From Hypholoma sublateritium FD-334 SS-4 (lineage: Eukaryota > Basidiomycota > Agaricomycetes > Agaricales > Strophariaceae), in the NCBI GenBank assembly GCA_000827495.1, contig KN817528.1, positions 310,001 to 374,000 on the forward strand: a stretch of DNA of 64,000 bases, in the 5' to 3' direction. Shown one piece after another: positions 1 to 10,831 of the stretch. The first letter of the stretch is position 1. Every line of letters begins with the position of its first letter. The notes under the pieces were generated by a model. It did no database searches. It was not told the DNA's origin and worked only from the letters and a program-made list of their open reading frames with translations. The position numbers were made by a program, and so were the translations under genes.

Positions 1-3000
1 CCAACCTTCCGCCGGGTGCGCAGCGCCCCGCAGTCTATAGCGATGCATACTCTGTCGAGGTGACACCCCCACCATATGAACAACATCTACAGAATCCATG
101 GGATCTTAGTACACCACCTCTTCCTCCTCCTCGTCCGCGCGTCCGATCGATGAACGAATCGCGAATTCACCACGGTCAAAATCAAATACCATACGATAAC
201 ATGCGGCAGCAAAGGATGCCTTTTCCAGAACCAGTTTTCTACGGTCAACAAAACAACGTACCCACCAGCCCGCAAAGGCTGGTACACCATCACAGCCGAA
301 GCGAGCTCGGTGTTCTGAGCCCGTCGTCGACTAGCTATCGCAGACCGCACAATGATTCAGTGTCTTCTTTCGCTTCGTCCTACAATGCGCATAGCGACTA
401 TTTAGCAATTTCCGAAGAAGTGGGCACACTGTAGTTCGATTATATCTTCGAGTACTTATCCGACATGACAGGGAGCGGAAACCAGTCAAGGAGAGCTGAG
501 GAAGTCGCTGGCAGACCTATCGTATGTATCGCTCCCACCACTTCTTCACTTTGCATCATTCACCGAGGCTAGCTATGTAGTCTCACTTCAGACGAAGCCC
601 TTCATCGTTTCCAATCGGGGAAATTGCCTGAAAACGAGCAAGAATGGCACAGACTTGTGCCTCCAGAAGCTAGGGATGCTTTAGGAAAGCAGGAAGTCCA
701 AAGGCAATCTGTCATATTTGAAGTCATCAAATCCGAGCGGGAGTATGTAGCTGATCTAGAGGCCGTACAAGATGTGAGTTGATCGAATATATTTGTGCAA
801 CTGTTTTCACCGAACCATTTTAGATCTTCATAAAAGGATTTCGCGAAGCGAATCCTCCCATTCTACGCGAACCTCGTTTATCTGCCTTTATCAACGAAGT
901 GTTTGGGAACCTCGCTGAAATTGTCACTTATCATCAACGCCTTCTTGCCGCTCTTTTTGCTCGTCAACGCGAACAGCACCCCCTGATTCAGTCCGTCGCG
1001 GACATCTTCTTGGACAGTTAGTCCCCTTCCCATGTATTTGCTTACTATCTGATGTACAAACGTCTACAGCTACTCTCAAATCCGACTTCCGTTCTACATA
1101 TGAGGTATACATCAAGCGATACCCGCTTGCAGAGTCGTATCATCGAAAGCAACTCAAATCGAATCATGCGTACGAGATATTCATCCAGTCTGCCTCTGAA
1201 GATCATCGAATCCGCAAGCGCGATCTGATAACCTTCCTCTCTCGACCGGTCACCAAACTCCCGCGTCTTATACTCCTCCTGTCAGAGATCCTTAGACTCA
1301 CTGAAACCGAATATGACCACCCAGACCTTGAAACCCTTCCCATTGTCTTGTCAATTCTGAAAGACTGTGTCAAGAGCACGCAGCCCGGCATCGAGGCGGC
1401 CGAAAGTAAGGTGAAATTTTGGGCTCTCTGCGAAAGTTTGGTGTTTCAGAAAGGCGAAATTATCGTATGTCCTGCCACATCTCACCAGCCGAACTACCAT
1501 CTCATAATAGCAGGACATGGATCTGTATGACGACAGTCGTTCTCTGGCATATACTGGCTCGGTACTAAGGCGCGGACGAACGGAGACAGGATTTTCCGAG
1601 AAATGGGCTGATTTGGTTGCAGCCCTTTTGGATAACTACTGTGAGTAAGACTTTTTGGCCTCACGAAAACATGCTAATCCCCATCTTGCAGTCATTCTTG
1701 CTCGGGAAGAGAAACATCCCAATGGCTCAGTAAAGCGGGTTTTAATGTCCCGAGTTCGTCCACCGCATATTCCCACATATCCACTCACGCCTAACATATA
1801 TCATATAGCCGATGCCACTTTCTTTTCTCCGCCTGGGGTCGTTCACTGCTCCACCCGAAACAAGAAAGGAGAAGACCGATGAAGGGGGCGGTCTTCTCGA
1901 CAGTTTTCGCAGTCAAAGTGTCCCAATATATCCCTTCACGATATTCCACGCCGGAAATAAAGCAACGCGAAGATACACGCTATATGTCAGCAGTGACGCG
2001 CAACGTAAAAAGTGGTACAATGCTTTTGTGGACGCCATTGGGGTACATAAAGTGCGCCAAGAAGCGAACATGGTATTCTTGGTTTATATTTCACCCAATC
2101 AATAGGCAGTTAACTTATTTCACCGCAGTGGTTTAATCCCCAAACTCTCACAGATGGTTTTTTCCGCTCCCCACAAAGAGATCCTTCCAAACAAGTAACC
2201 GTGACCATAACGGGAAGAATTTCGTGTGCAGTTCCGTTCGGTGGGTCTGTTACTGATGATATCGAGTATCCGATACTCACTTACGTCTTTAGCCTACGGC
2301 TCCCCAAATCGCAGGTACCTCACTGTTGGCTGTGGAACTGGTATATATGTTGGCCCTGCTACTTCAGAAAGCGAGCTTATTCCTCCACATCCGCGTTCAT
2401 TGACTGACCGTTTACCAGAGTTCCAGCGCGTGTTGAACTACAGAAATGCCACTGCATTGGCAGCTGTGACAACATTAGGAGACAAGGAATTCAATCGCCT
2501 CGTGATCCACGCAGAATCCTCGCTCGTCTCCTGCTCGCTGGGCTCGCTGGTTGGGCGGCTGGCTGGGTCAGAGGCGGACAAGCGCTCACTTGAAACCTCG
2601 GTTGAGCGCGTGGTTGGGAGCGATACCAATGTCACATTTTTTAAGCATGTTCATGTCGCTGGGCAATCGATGCGTGAGTGTCGATTGTGGTATTCCGGAT
2701 GGACGGGGTACTGACTGTGTTTGTAGTGGTCGTCTCTTCGAAGCGAAAGATGGCAACTTCCTTAAATTTGCAGGTCCTGGAAGCTGTGCCTTCGTCTGAG
2801 TTACTGCTCTCCCCAAGAAGACCAGGTCCGACTGCGGCGCAGACATTTAAGCCTTACGGTCAGGTGTGTAATTGTATACCGAAGTACCCTCGGCAGGGGG
2901 AGACGCTGACTTGCCTCGAAATTATTTTTTATAGCCGGGATATATCCCAAAAGATGCACACGATGTTGCTGGCTTGTCGAAAACCATTGGAGTATGTACA

Positions 3001-3671
3001 AACACGGGGATCGTCACGCTCGATCCGACTAAGTGAGTTTTCAAGCATGCTTACTCATGACTTACAACTTCTTACGTTGGGATACGACTTCGCCTTATAG
3101 TATCTCAGATTCTCCTGTCACGATTGTCCCGGAATTCCGGGATGTGGGCAGTCACCCACCAATGGCGGCTCTGAAGGACCGTATTGAAGGCCTCAAACCT
3201 CTCGGCTACGTGACAGCCAACGCAAACGAGCTGCTCGTTATTTACGATGGTGCGCACATATCCCATACCGCTGGCCCCGCATCTTTTCTCACAGGTCATG
3301 CAGAGATCGGCTTCTACATCAACAAGCGCGGTGTCCCCGTGCGCCACAGTGGATACATCAAGTGGGAGGTCAAGGCGACCTCGTACGCATACCGCAATGG
3401 ACACCTCATGCTCATCTCGCCGTTGTTTATCGAGGTCCGCAATATCACGACCAGTCGGATCGTGCAGGTCATCGAAGGGCAGGACATGCGTCTTCTATAC
3501 TCTGGCCCGTACATGTCCAAGGACGACCCAGTGCTGGTCGCGATGCGCGGAGGGAAGGACGACAAGGGCGGTGTCAGCGAGAAAATCGTGGAGCTGACGG
3601 AGACGCAGGAGATCGGGCTGATGTCGCCCACGAACGGGCCGTCAGCTATCTGGGATGAATGGGACATGTAA
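1..3671 (+). CDS. Rho1 guanine nucleotide exchange factor, Rom1/Rom2 type (5' end outside window)
   Basis: The gene is multi-exon and enters the window already in frame, so the N-terminus is missing. The order seen is: a proline/serine-rich disordered stretch (60-430); a DbH (DH) domain from about 700 to 1470, starting with the typical FEVIKSEREYVADLE and including the LSRPVTKLPRLILLL helix; a PH domain from about 1530 to 2100 (PFTIFHAG, YTLYVSS, KKWYNAF); and a CNH (citron) domain from about 2150 to 3650 (DEIGFYINKRG, the joined form across an intron near 3250-3302). DH-PH-CNH is the layout of fungal Rom1/Rom2, which activate Rho1 at the plasma membrane for cell wall integrity and glucan synthesis. 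The stop is 3669-3671. The next gene converges from the other strand. Family assignment is firm; exact exon borders are approximate. Confidence 0.93.
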
Positions 3672-4074
3672 GAGTTTGGCGCTGTATCTTATTTCTATTT
3701 CTATTTCGTATTTCGTAGCTCTACTGCTGGAGGATTATTGTTGTGGTTTGATAGACTGATCTGTAACTGCTAGTGCTCTATTTTATCTACTACATCTTCA
3801 AGGACTGTAAGGTTTGTCTATATCATTATTACATTTTTTAATGCATTAGGATTAGGATTTCTGTATTTTGCGTTGTGATCTTTTGAGTCAAACACTCGGC
3901 ATTCACGGTACACTTCAGTAAACTGTGTACTTTCATTTCAGTACCCGTACAGGATATTTCCTGCCAGTTTTAAATTCGTCGCTATTGCTGCTCCCGCAAT
4001 CATGAGCAAGTTGATTATTTACATTCATCTAAGTACACGAAAGCGGCCCTCAAAAATACATAAAAACAGAATGT
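3672..4074. other. Convergent 3' regions of RhoGEF and SQT1
   Basis: This AT-rich stretch holds the two 3' untranslated regions. I see no coding frame, repeat or RNA gene in it. Confidence 0.6.
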
Positions 4075-5519
4075 CTACTCGTCTTCCTCCTTTTCTGTGG
4101 TAAACACCATGCACAAGGTATCGTCCCCACCGCTCACCACGACCGAGCCGTCCAGGCCCAGCGACGCGGCGAGTACCGCAGCCTTGTGTCCGGTATGCGT
4201 GCGCAGAAGTTTTCCGTCGCGTGCGTCCCATGTCCGTAGGTTGCCGTCTGCCGATGCAGAGACCACGAGGTAGGCCTTGGGTGCCGGGAGCGTGACGAGC
4301 GCGGTGACTGGTTCCTGAGGGAGAAAATATATGTAAGCGCAAATAAGAAAAGTCCAGAAAAGAGCGTACATCGTGCTTCAAGAGACTCCGTTGGCGCATC
4401 GTCGACAGGTCCCAGATGAGCGCCTTGCCGTCCGTCCCGCCGGTGACGACGACGCCGGGTGCGTTGGGGTCCGCACCGGTAAGGTCGACGAACGTGATCG
4501 CTTCGATGCTCTCTCCCTCCGTGTGGCCACCGAGCGCGTTGACGACCTTGCCTTTGCTCAGCGAAACGACGCGTACCCCACCCGCGGCGCCGCCGACGAC
4601 AGCGAGCGTTGACCCAGGGTTCACAGCAAGCGAGACGATGCCGTCAAGGTCGAAGCGCGCATCTTCGGCAGTAAGCTTGAAGACTGGCGAGGAGGAGCGA
4701 GGGTCCCAAAATATCAGGTGGCCCTGCTGGTCGCCGGTGATGATGCGCTTGCCGTCGGGCGTAAATTCACCGCAGGTGACGGGACCTATGTGTCCCGAGA
4801 ACACCTGCATGATATTCCCCGAAGGAACTGTATGAACTGTAAATGGCGGGTATGCATATTCAAGAAGTGAGATACATACGCTGCCAGAGCCAGAGTGTGG
4901 AGTCATTTGAACCGGCGAGGAGGACAGCGCCCTTGGGATGCCATCTCAAAAACTAGTTGGATATGATGTCAGGACAATCGGGACGCGCGCTAAGATAGCA
5001 GCAACGTACTGTGACCTCATCGGGACCCTGCAGTTCTGTCAAGAATTCCCAGGTATTATAGTTTTCCTTTCCGACGCGGCGCCATATGCGAGTGCGGCCA
5101 TCCATGCCACCGGTCGCGAGCATCTCTCCGTCCGAGCTCCATGCCGTGTTTGTTACGCTGTCCGTGTGGCCCGTTAGTTTAACAATGATCTCGCCGTCCG
5201 TGATGTCCCAGATGTAGCCAAGGTCGTCCTCGCCCCCGGAGGCAGCCAGGGGTTGTGTGGGATGGCATGCGACGGCGAAGACAGAAGCGGTGTGCGTCTC
5301 GAAGTGCTGCACGGATATATCCTGGACGTGGGCAGATGAGCCCTCGGCCATGTCCCCCACCGCATCGTCGGCCTCGTCATTGTCGTCATCCTCGTCCATT
5401 GGGTGGTCATCGTCGTCCACTACGACTTCTTCGAGGATATCGTCTTCGGTTATGAACTGCTCGTCCTCCTCCTCTTCCGGCATATCGACCTCATCCGCGC
5501 GTTGCTTTCCGGAGGACAT
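4075..5519 (-). CDS. SQT1: WD40 ribosome-assembly chaperone SQT1 (AAMP family)
   Basis: Start ATG is at 5519 and stop at 4075. The first ~75 residues are very acidic (runs of D and E), followed by WD40 repeats ending in WD-type signatures such as LGYIWDITDG, GRTRIWRRV, GHLIFWDPR, GKALIWDLS and NLRTWDARDGK. Introns interrupt near 5010-4930, 4885-4830 and 4370-4320. An acidic N-terminus plus an eight-bladed propeller is the layout of yeast Sqt1 and animal AAMP. Sqt1 protects newly made ribosomal protein uL16 (Rpl10) and delivers it to late 60S particles. It is divergent from the ERp38 gene. Family call is strong; the chaperone role comes from yeast. Confidence 0.9.
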
Positions 5520-5964
5520 TTTTTGGGGGATAGGTTGAATGAAAGGTGTGATGAGTAAGTCGACGAACGCGAGAAGCCCGTATAAAAGCTCTCTTCAGGA
5601 CGATGACTCAAGGACGGAAGCGTAGAAATATTAGTGTACGCTGACCAAAACGCTGACAGATCGTCGAGACGATAAAAAAGTGCTATATCGGGCAATACCC
5701 AGCCACGTGGTGTATTGATCGGCTCCGGGCAGGCGTTGAGGTCGCCGACGGATTACCTGCCGCCCGTTCTCAGGCAGAGGCCATTCGTGGGTGTTAGTTT
5801 GTGTTGAAACGCAGTCTATACGGGTGTGAGATGGAATCAAATTTCTTTGAGAATAGATAGTTAAAGCCGTCTCCGGGGACTGGTTGATGCCACCGGGCAG
5901 TAGATGACCAAGCAAATTATATAAATCTCCACGTCAGTGCAGCCAGGGTCTCCATCCCGCCACT
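5520..5964. promoter_or_regulatory. Divergent promoter of SQT1 and ERp38, with candidate UPR elements
   Basis: The ERp38 side has TATATAAA at 5918-5925. A palindromic CCACGTGG lies at 5703-5710. CCACGTCA at 5929-5936 is the reverse complement of TGACGTGG, the core bound by Hac1/XBP1-type bZIP factors in the unfolded protein response. The elements are seen in the sequence; binding is inferred. The second lies downstream of the TATA box, which is an odd place for an activator site. Confidence 0.45.
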
Positions 5965-7738
5965 ATGTTGCTCTCGATATCTGTTTTCGTGTCCGCTCTA
6001 CTAGCCGGCGCGAGCGCCTCGAACGTGCTCGACCTTGTTCCTGACAACTTTGACAGCATTGTCGGTCAAGGAACGCCGGCTTTGGTTGAATTGTGCGTCC
6101 TGTCAATGTCAATGCGAAAGCCCCTAGTAGCATGTAACTGACAGTTTTTCGCCAGCTTTGCTCCCTGGTGGTATGTGCTGTGATTTTATTGAGAGATTTC
6201 GACATGAACGCGGTATGGCGCGTTAATAGTGGACACTGCAAGGTGAGTTCGACATTGATACCGTTCAATACCAGTGGAATTGACCACTACGCCCAGAACC
6301 TTGCTCCTATCTATGAAGAGCTAGCAGATGCATTCGTGCACGCAAAAGGCAAAGTAGTCATTGCCAAAGTTGACGCAGATGGCGAAGGAAAGCCCTTAGG
6401 CCAGAAATATGGTGTTACTGGATTCCCCAGTACGTTGCAACGTCCATTTGTAACTGTCGTTGGGAGCCTGATTTTCCTTTCCTAGCACTCAAATGGTTTG
6501 ACGGAATGGGTGCAGAAGAAAAATACGAGGGTGGACGCGACCTCGAAAGTCTGGCTGGCTTGTATGCGTTTCGTATACTCTTTCAAGAGTCCAAATTGAG
6601 CATTTGCCTAGCATCACAAGCAAGACCGGGATCAAGTCAAAGATCGCCGGACCTCCCCCAACTGATGTTGTCGTCCTCGATAGCAATACCTTTGATGACG
6701 TTGTTCTGGTATGCTTGTTTTTATGTTTATGAGTATGTCGTAAATTGAAATGCTATTATTAGGATAGAACCAAGGACGTTCTTGTCACTTTCACTGTAAG
6801 TGGTATTGCTAATCCTGCCGATGCAGCTGACCTCATCCTGTCGAATAGGCCCCTTGGTGTGGTCACTGCAAGAAGTTGAAGCCTTTCTATGAAAAAGGTA
6901 ATTAAAATGTTGTTATGCATACACATCCACTAATTGAATATTTCTTAGTTGCCACCACCTTCAAGCCGGAAACTAATGTAGGCGCTAAAAACGTGTTTCG
7001 GGTTGCCTTGCACTAATAAGTATATTCTCCGCAGTGCGTCGTTGCCAATATTGATGCAGACGACAAAAAGAACGCCAAAGTCAGGGCCAAATATGAAATC
7101 GGCGCATTCCCTACTATTCTCTTCTTCCCGAAAGAAAATAAGGAAGATCCGGATGATTACGAAGGCGGACGCACAGAAGAGGACATCGTAGAGTTCTTGA
7201 ACAAGAAATGTGGCACTCAGCGTGCTGTGGGCGGAGGGTTGAATGACGAGGTGTGTTTCGTCACCCTTTTTACATGCTATGCCCTGCTGTCGTGTTACTC
7301 TCACACACCTTTTCTGACGCTTTCCTATCAGGCCGGACTTCTCCCTGAGCTCGATGTTTTGGCCCATAAGTTCTTCGCTGCCTCAGGAGCTGCCCGGGAC
7401 TCTGTTTACCAGGAGGCGCTTACCATCTCTGCTGCCGCTGGCGCTGCATCCAAGCACTATATTCGTGTAATGGAGAAGGTTGCAAATGGCACTGCAGGAT
7501 ATGTGGAGAAGGAGACAAAGCGGTAAGCAGTTCCTGTGATTAGATGTACTTGTGCGCCGTCTAATCGCCGCTATATGCGTTACGTCGTGTTCGTAGACTT
7601 GGGAGCATTCTTGAGAAGCGCAACCTCGCCCCATCGAAACTTGACGAGATCAAGGTGAAGGCCAATATCCTCAAATCGTTTGTCGAGGATAGGTCCGCGG
7701 CAAAGGAGACTGTTGCCCGAGAGGAGTCTGAGCTATAG
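5965..7738 (+). CDS. ERp38-type protein disulfide isomerase
   Basis: Start ATG 5965 gives a signal peptide (MLLSISVFVSALLAGASA). Two thioredoxin domains follow, each with APWCGHCK, then the alpha-helical ERp29/P5-like C-terminal domain (LDVLAHKFFAASGAARD to the end). This is the order of fungal ERp38/PDI-D, which makes and shuffles disulfides in the ER lumen. The first active site is assembled from exons 6156-6170 (15 nt) and 6230-6242 (13 nt), giving EFFAPWCGHCK. The stop is 7736-7738. The protein ends in EESEL instead of a KDEL or HDEL tail, so ER retention must be weak, noncanonical or partner-based. It shares a promoter region with SQT1. Confidence 0.93.
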
Positions 7739-8196
7739 GTATCGAGTGTATAAGTACAAGCGTAATATATCCACCTTCCTATTTATCATTTGCCAGCTGC
7801 CAGCATTGTCCAGCTGAGAACATATGTGCGGGCCTCCGACAGGCTGGATCGCCTCGCGGCTGATGTGGTGGGAGGAAAAAACGCCTCGTGGCCGAACGCG
7901 TGATGGATATCGCGCCTTGAGGCGGGTTCAACGTGGAACTTGGTCCGACAACAGCGTTGGATTGCGAATCTTGAGTCCTGACAGTTTCCCTAGGTTTGTC
8001 TAAAAGCACTGTATACCTATCATAAGTGTTGCCGACAATCGATCTCCGTATCCTGTGACGAACACACATTTACGGTGGCCCCTTTCATATAACTTGTAGG
8101 CGCGCTCCGTGCCGCAGGCCTGTATAGATACTACATACCACCCTCTTGAGGGGGATTGTAATCTATCCTTCATCTTCAGCTACCCACCATACTATC
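7739..8196. other. Intergenic region, ERp38 3' end to TDP2-like promoter
   Basis: No coding frame was found. A TATA-like string (tttcatataac) lies near 8085-8095, about 100 bp upstream of the next start codon. Confidence 0.4.
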
Positions 8197-9468
8197 ATGT
8201 TTCAGCGATTTCCCATTCCAGCGCCAATACAGCGACTATGGAATGTGCCGCCCGTCGGCCAACCAATGCCAGTGCGCCAACCCCTGCCTCCACATCCTTT
8301 ACTCCAGACCCAGCGCGAAGAGCCAGAGAGACCCTTCATTCCGCCAGACATTGACTATGAGGACGAGGATGAGGAAGAGGAGAGGGAGCGAGAGCAAAGA
8401 GCGAACGACACAGAGGACACGGAGGACGAGAGTGAAATGGCGCCACACGACATCCCTCGCGGGCCCCCGCCGAAACAGGCGATACCGCAGCGCCCGCAGC
8501 GCCCGCAGAAGCAGGAGCTCATCCCACTGCGGGTGTACAAGTTCCGCCCGAGCAAGGACGGGTGGAAGCACATCACCCTGTCGGGCGCGCTCCCGCGCGA
8601 CGGGCGTCCGCGGCAGGCGCCGGGTCCGCGGCCGCCATGCACGCAACTGCGTATCATCTCTTGGAACATCGACATGTCGACGCAGCAGCACGAGGAGCGC
8701 CTAGCCGAGGCGCTCCGGCACCTTGAGTCGGACGTGCTCGCGAGCAAAGCGGGCGAGGCGCCCCCGCCGTGCATGATCCTGCTGCAGGAGGTGCACATGC
8801 ATGTGGTGCCGTACCTGCTCAGGCACCCGTGGGTGCGTCGTTACTTCGCGGTGACGCCGTTCACGACCGACAAGTGGCCGCGCGACGCGTTCTACGGGAA
8901 CCTAACGCTCGTGTCGCGCATGCTCGACGTGTACGACGCGCATATCCTGCACTTCGGCTTCAACACCGACATGGAGCGCACGGCGCTGTGCGTGAAGGTG
9001 CGGATGACGTACCCCGGGACGAAGGAGCGCGCCGTGCTCGCGATTGTGAACACGCACCTCGAGTCGCTGCCCAGGGGCGCCGCCGCGCGCCCGAAGCAGC
9101 TCGAACTGTGCTCGCGCTTCCTCCGCCTCAAGGGCGTTGAGGGCGGCGTGGTCGCAGGCGACATGAACGCGCTGGGACCAGGCGATGCGACTATTGGCAA
9201 GGACTTTGGGCTCCGGGATGCCTGGCGGAGGGGCAATGGGGACGAGCGGGGGGTGACGTGGGGGTTCCAGGGCCAGAACGAGGGACAGCACCCGCCCAAC
9301 CGCCTCGACAAAATATACTATCTCCCTGGCATGAGATACAAGGTCGACGAGCCCCGTAGGATCGGCATCGGCCTCAAGATTGGGGAGGGCAGGGATGCGC
9401 TGTGGGTGAGCGACCATTACGGCCTGGATACCACCCTCCACATGAAAGAACGGTCTCAGTCGTCGTGA
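8197..9468 (+). CDS. Endonuclease/exonuclease/phosphatase family protein, TDP2-like
   Basis: This is a single uninterrupted exon of 423 codons. I chose ATG 8197 because the upstream in-frame codons have no ATG. Residues about 45-95 are rich in D, E, P and R and look disordered. The catalytic EEP fold follows: WNID near residue 156 (asparagine ligand), LQEV near 196 (metal-binding glutamate), NTHLES near 286, GDMN near 321 and SDHYGL near 405 (catalytic histidine). WNID, LQEV, GD-N and SDH are the four signature motifs of tyrosyl-DNA phosphodiesterase 2, which removes topoisomerase II remnants from 5' DNA ends. Activity is inferred from motifs. The gene is intronless and strongly G/C-ending in codon third positions, unlike its neighbours. 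Confidence 0.8.
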   Translation: MFQRFPIPAPIQRLWNVPPVGQPMPVRQPLPPHPLLQTQREEPERPFIPPDIDYEDEDEEEEREREQRANDTEDTEDESEMAPHDIPRGPPPKQAIPQRPQRPQKQELIPLRVYKFRPSKDGWKHITLSGALPRDGRPRQAPGPRPPCTQLRIISWNIDMSTQQHEERLAEALRHLESDVLASKAGEAPPPCMILLQEVHMHVVPYLLRHPWVRRYFAVTPFTTDKWPRDAFYGNLTLVSRMLDVYDAHILHFGFNTDMERTALCVKVRMTYPGTKERAVLAIVNTHLESLPRGAAARPKQLELCSRFLRLKGVEGGVVAGDMNALGPGDATIGKDFGLRDAWRRGNGDERGVTWGFQGQNEGQHPPNRLDKIYYLPGMRYKVDEPRRIGIGLKIGEGRDALWVSDHYGLDTTLHMKERSQSS

Positions 9469-10831
9469 TGCGCTCCAAATTTTCGATATGTTATCACTCT
9501 ACATTGGATACCTTTAGCCGCGGATTTGTATTGGATTGTAAGTTTCCTCACCACCCTCACATATGATTGCTACCCTTCCTATAATGACGGTATTTCGTAG
9601 CCACCGTAATTATGTCGCTCGTTTCTGCTTCGTTGTCAGTGGAAGTTCGAAGGAGAGAAAGGTTCTGTCAAGCTAGTCGGGCTGAGGTGTTTTGTTCGGG
9701 ATGTGACTCATTCTCACTCATCCTGACCTGACTGCCGGCCGGTGCACGTTGTTTACTCGTTAAGCTCGCGTTTTCAGCATGTCAACAGACACTGTATCTT
9801 GTGAATCACAGAATGTTTTCAGATGTTTTCGCCGTGTGCAGCAGGAGCAAATCAGGGATCCAGGGACCAGGGGAGATATTTGCCGCCGCAAAAGCCGGAG
9901 ACCGACCAGAGGCAAGCCGAAGCTGCGCTCAAGACTAAAAATACCTGGTATTCACCGCGACATGCACACCCATGATAGATATCTGGCCTAGGTCAAACCT
10001 TTCTCCGTATCTTTCATTCAAAGTAAGTATTCGCTATCTGGGTTCCTATATGGTCCCGGCGGGGACGACAAGCCGGTGCCACTTCCTCACGACCTCATAG
10101 TTTCTATTTATAGATACCGCAATGGACGTAATTAATGTGGGAATATTAGGGCTGCTGAAAATGTGGATTCAAGGAAGTAGGATCCATGGCAGGTTCTCAG
10201 GCTATTCCTAAGTAAGTTAGACACAAGAGGTTCTGGCAATTATTCTGGCACCACTGTCTTTTGTGAATCTCTTACGAGGCTTCTGTCGCGTTTCGTTGAG
10301 ACTTTACCTTCATTCCGCACGAGATGTAACGGAGTTTCACAGTTTCTTTTTCTGTGTTGGGCCTACTCCATTCAATTATATAGAAGTGTTTGTTTTCATG
10401 CGTTTTCGTTATAACAAAGAATACAGCTCCGTGAAGAGAGGAAATATGTCTATTTCACCCATGCGGCGGCGATGGAAGCTTGATACTCGAAATACTCTGG
10501 CAAACATCTTACAGCATTTTTTTTCTATAAGTTAGTTCGCTCCCTATGCTGAGCACTGAACACCGTCGGGCTCGACAATCCGTCTTGTCGTAGGAGCCTT
10601 CCAATCTTTTTACTCCACCCTCCTGCGGCACCCTTTTACATTTTATTTTATCCGCGTGTCCAAAAATTGAAAGCGCGAATATATATGTAAGCGACCCTCC
10701 GTACTTGATTCCGACGTACCTTGTAGCGTACCTTCCGTCTCTTCTCCTTTACTTCGACGACAAACTCGCATACACTCATTGCAAACTACGCTCTTTTTCA
10801 GAATCCTTTAGCCAAACCCGTCCAGCTGGAC
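9469..10831. other. Intergenic region upstream of chitin deacetylase
   Basis: About 1.36 kb with only short frames of no recognisable content. ATATATAT at 10679-10686, about 145 bp before the chitin deacetylase ATG, is a plausible TATA element, followed by a pyrimidine-rich leader. Confidence 0.45.
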
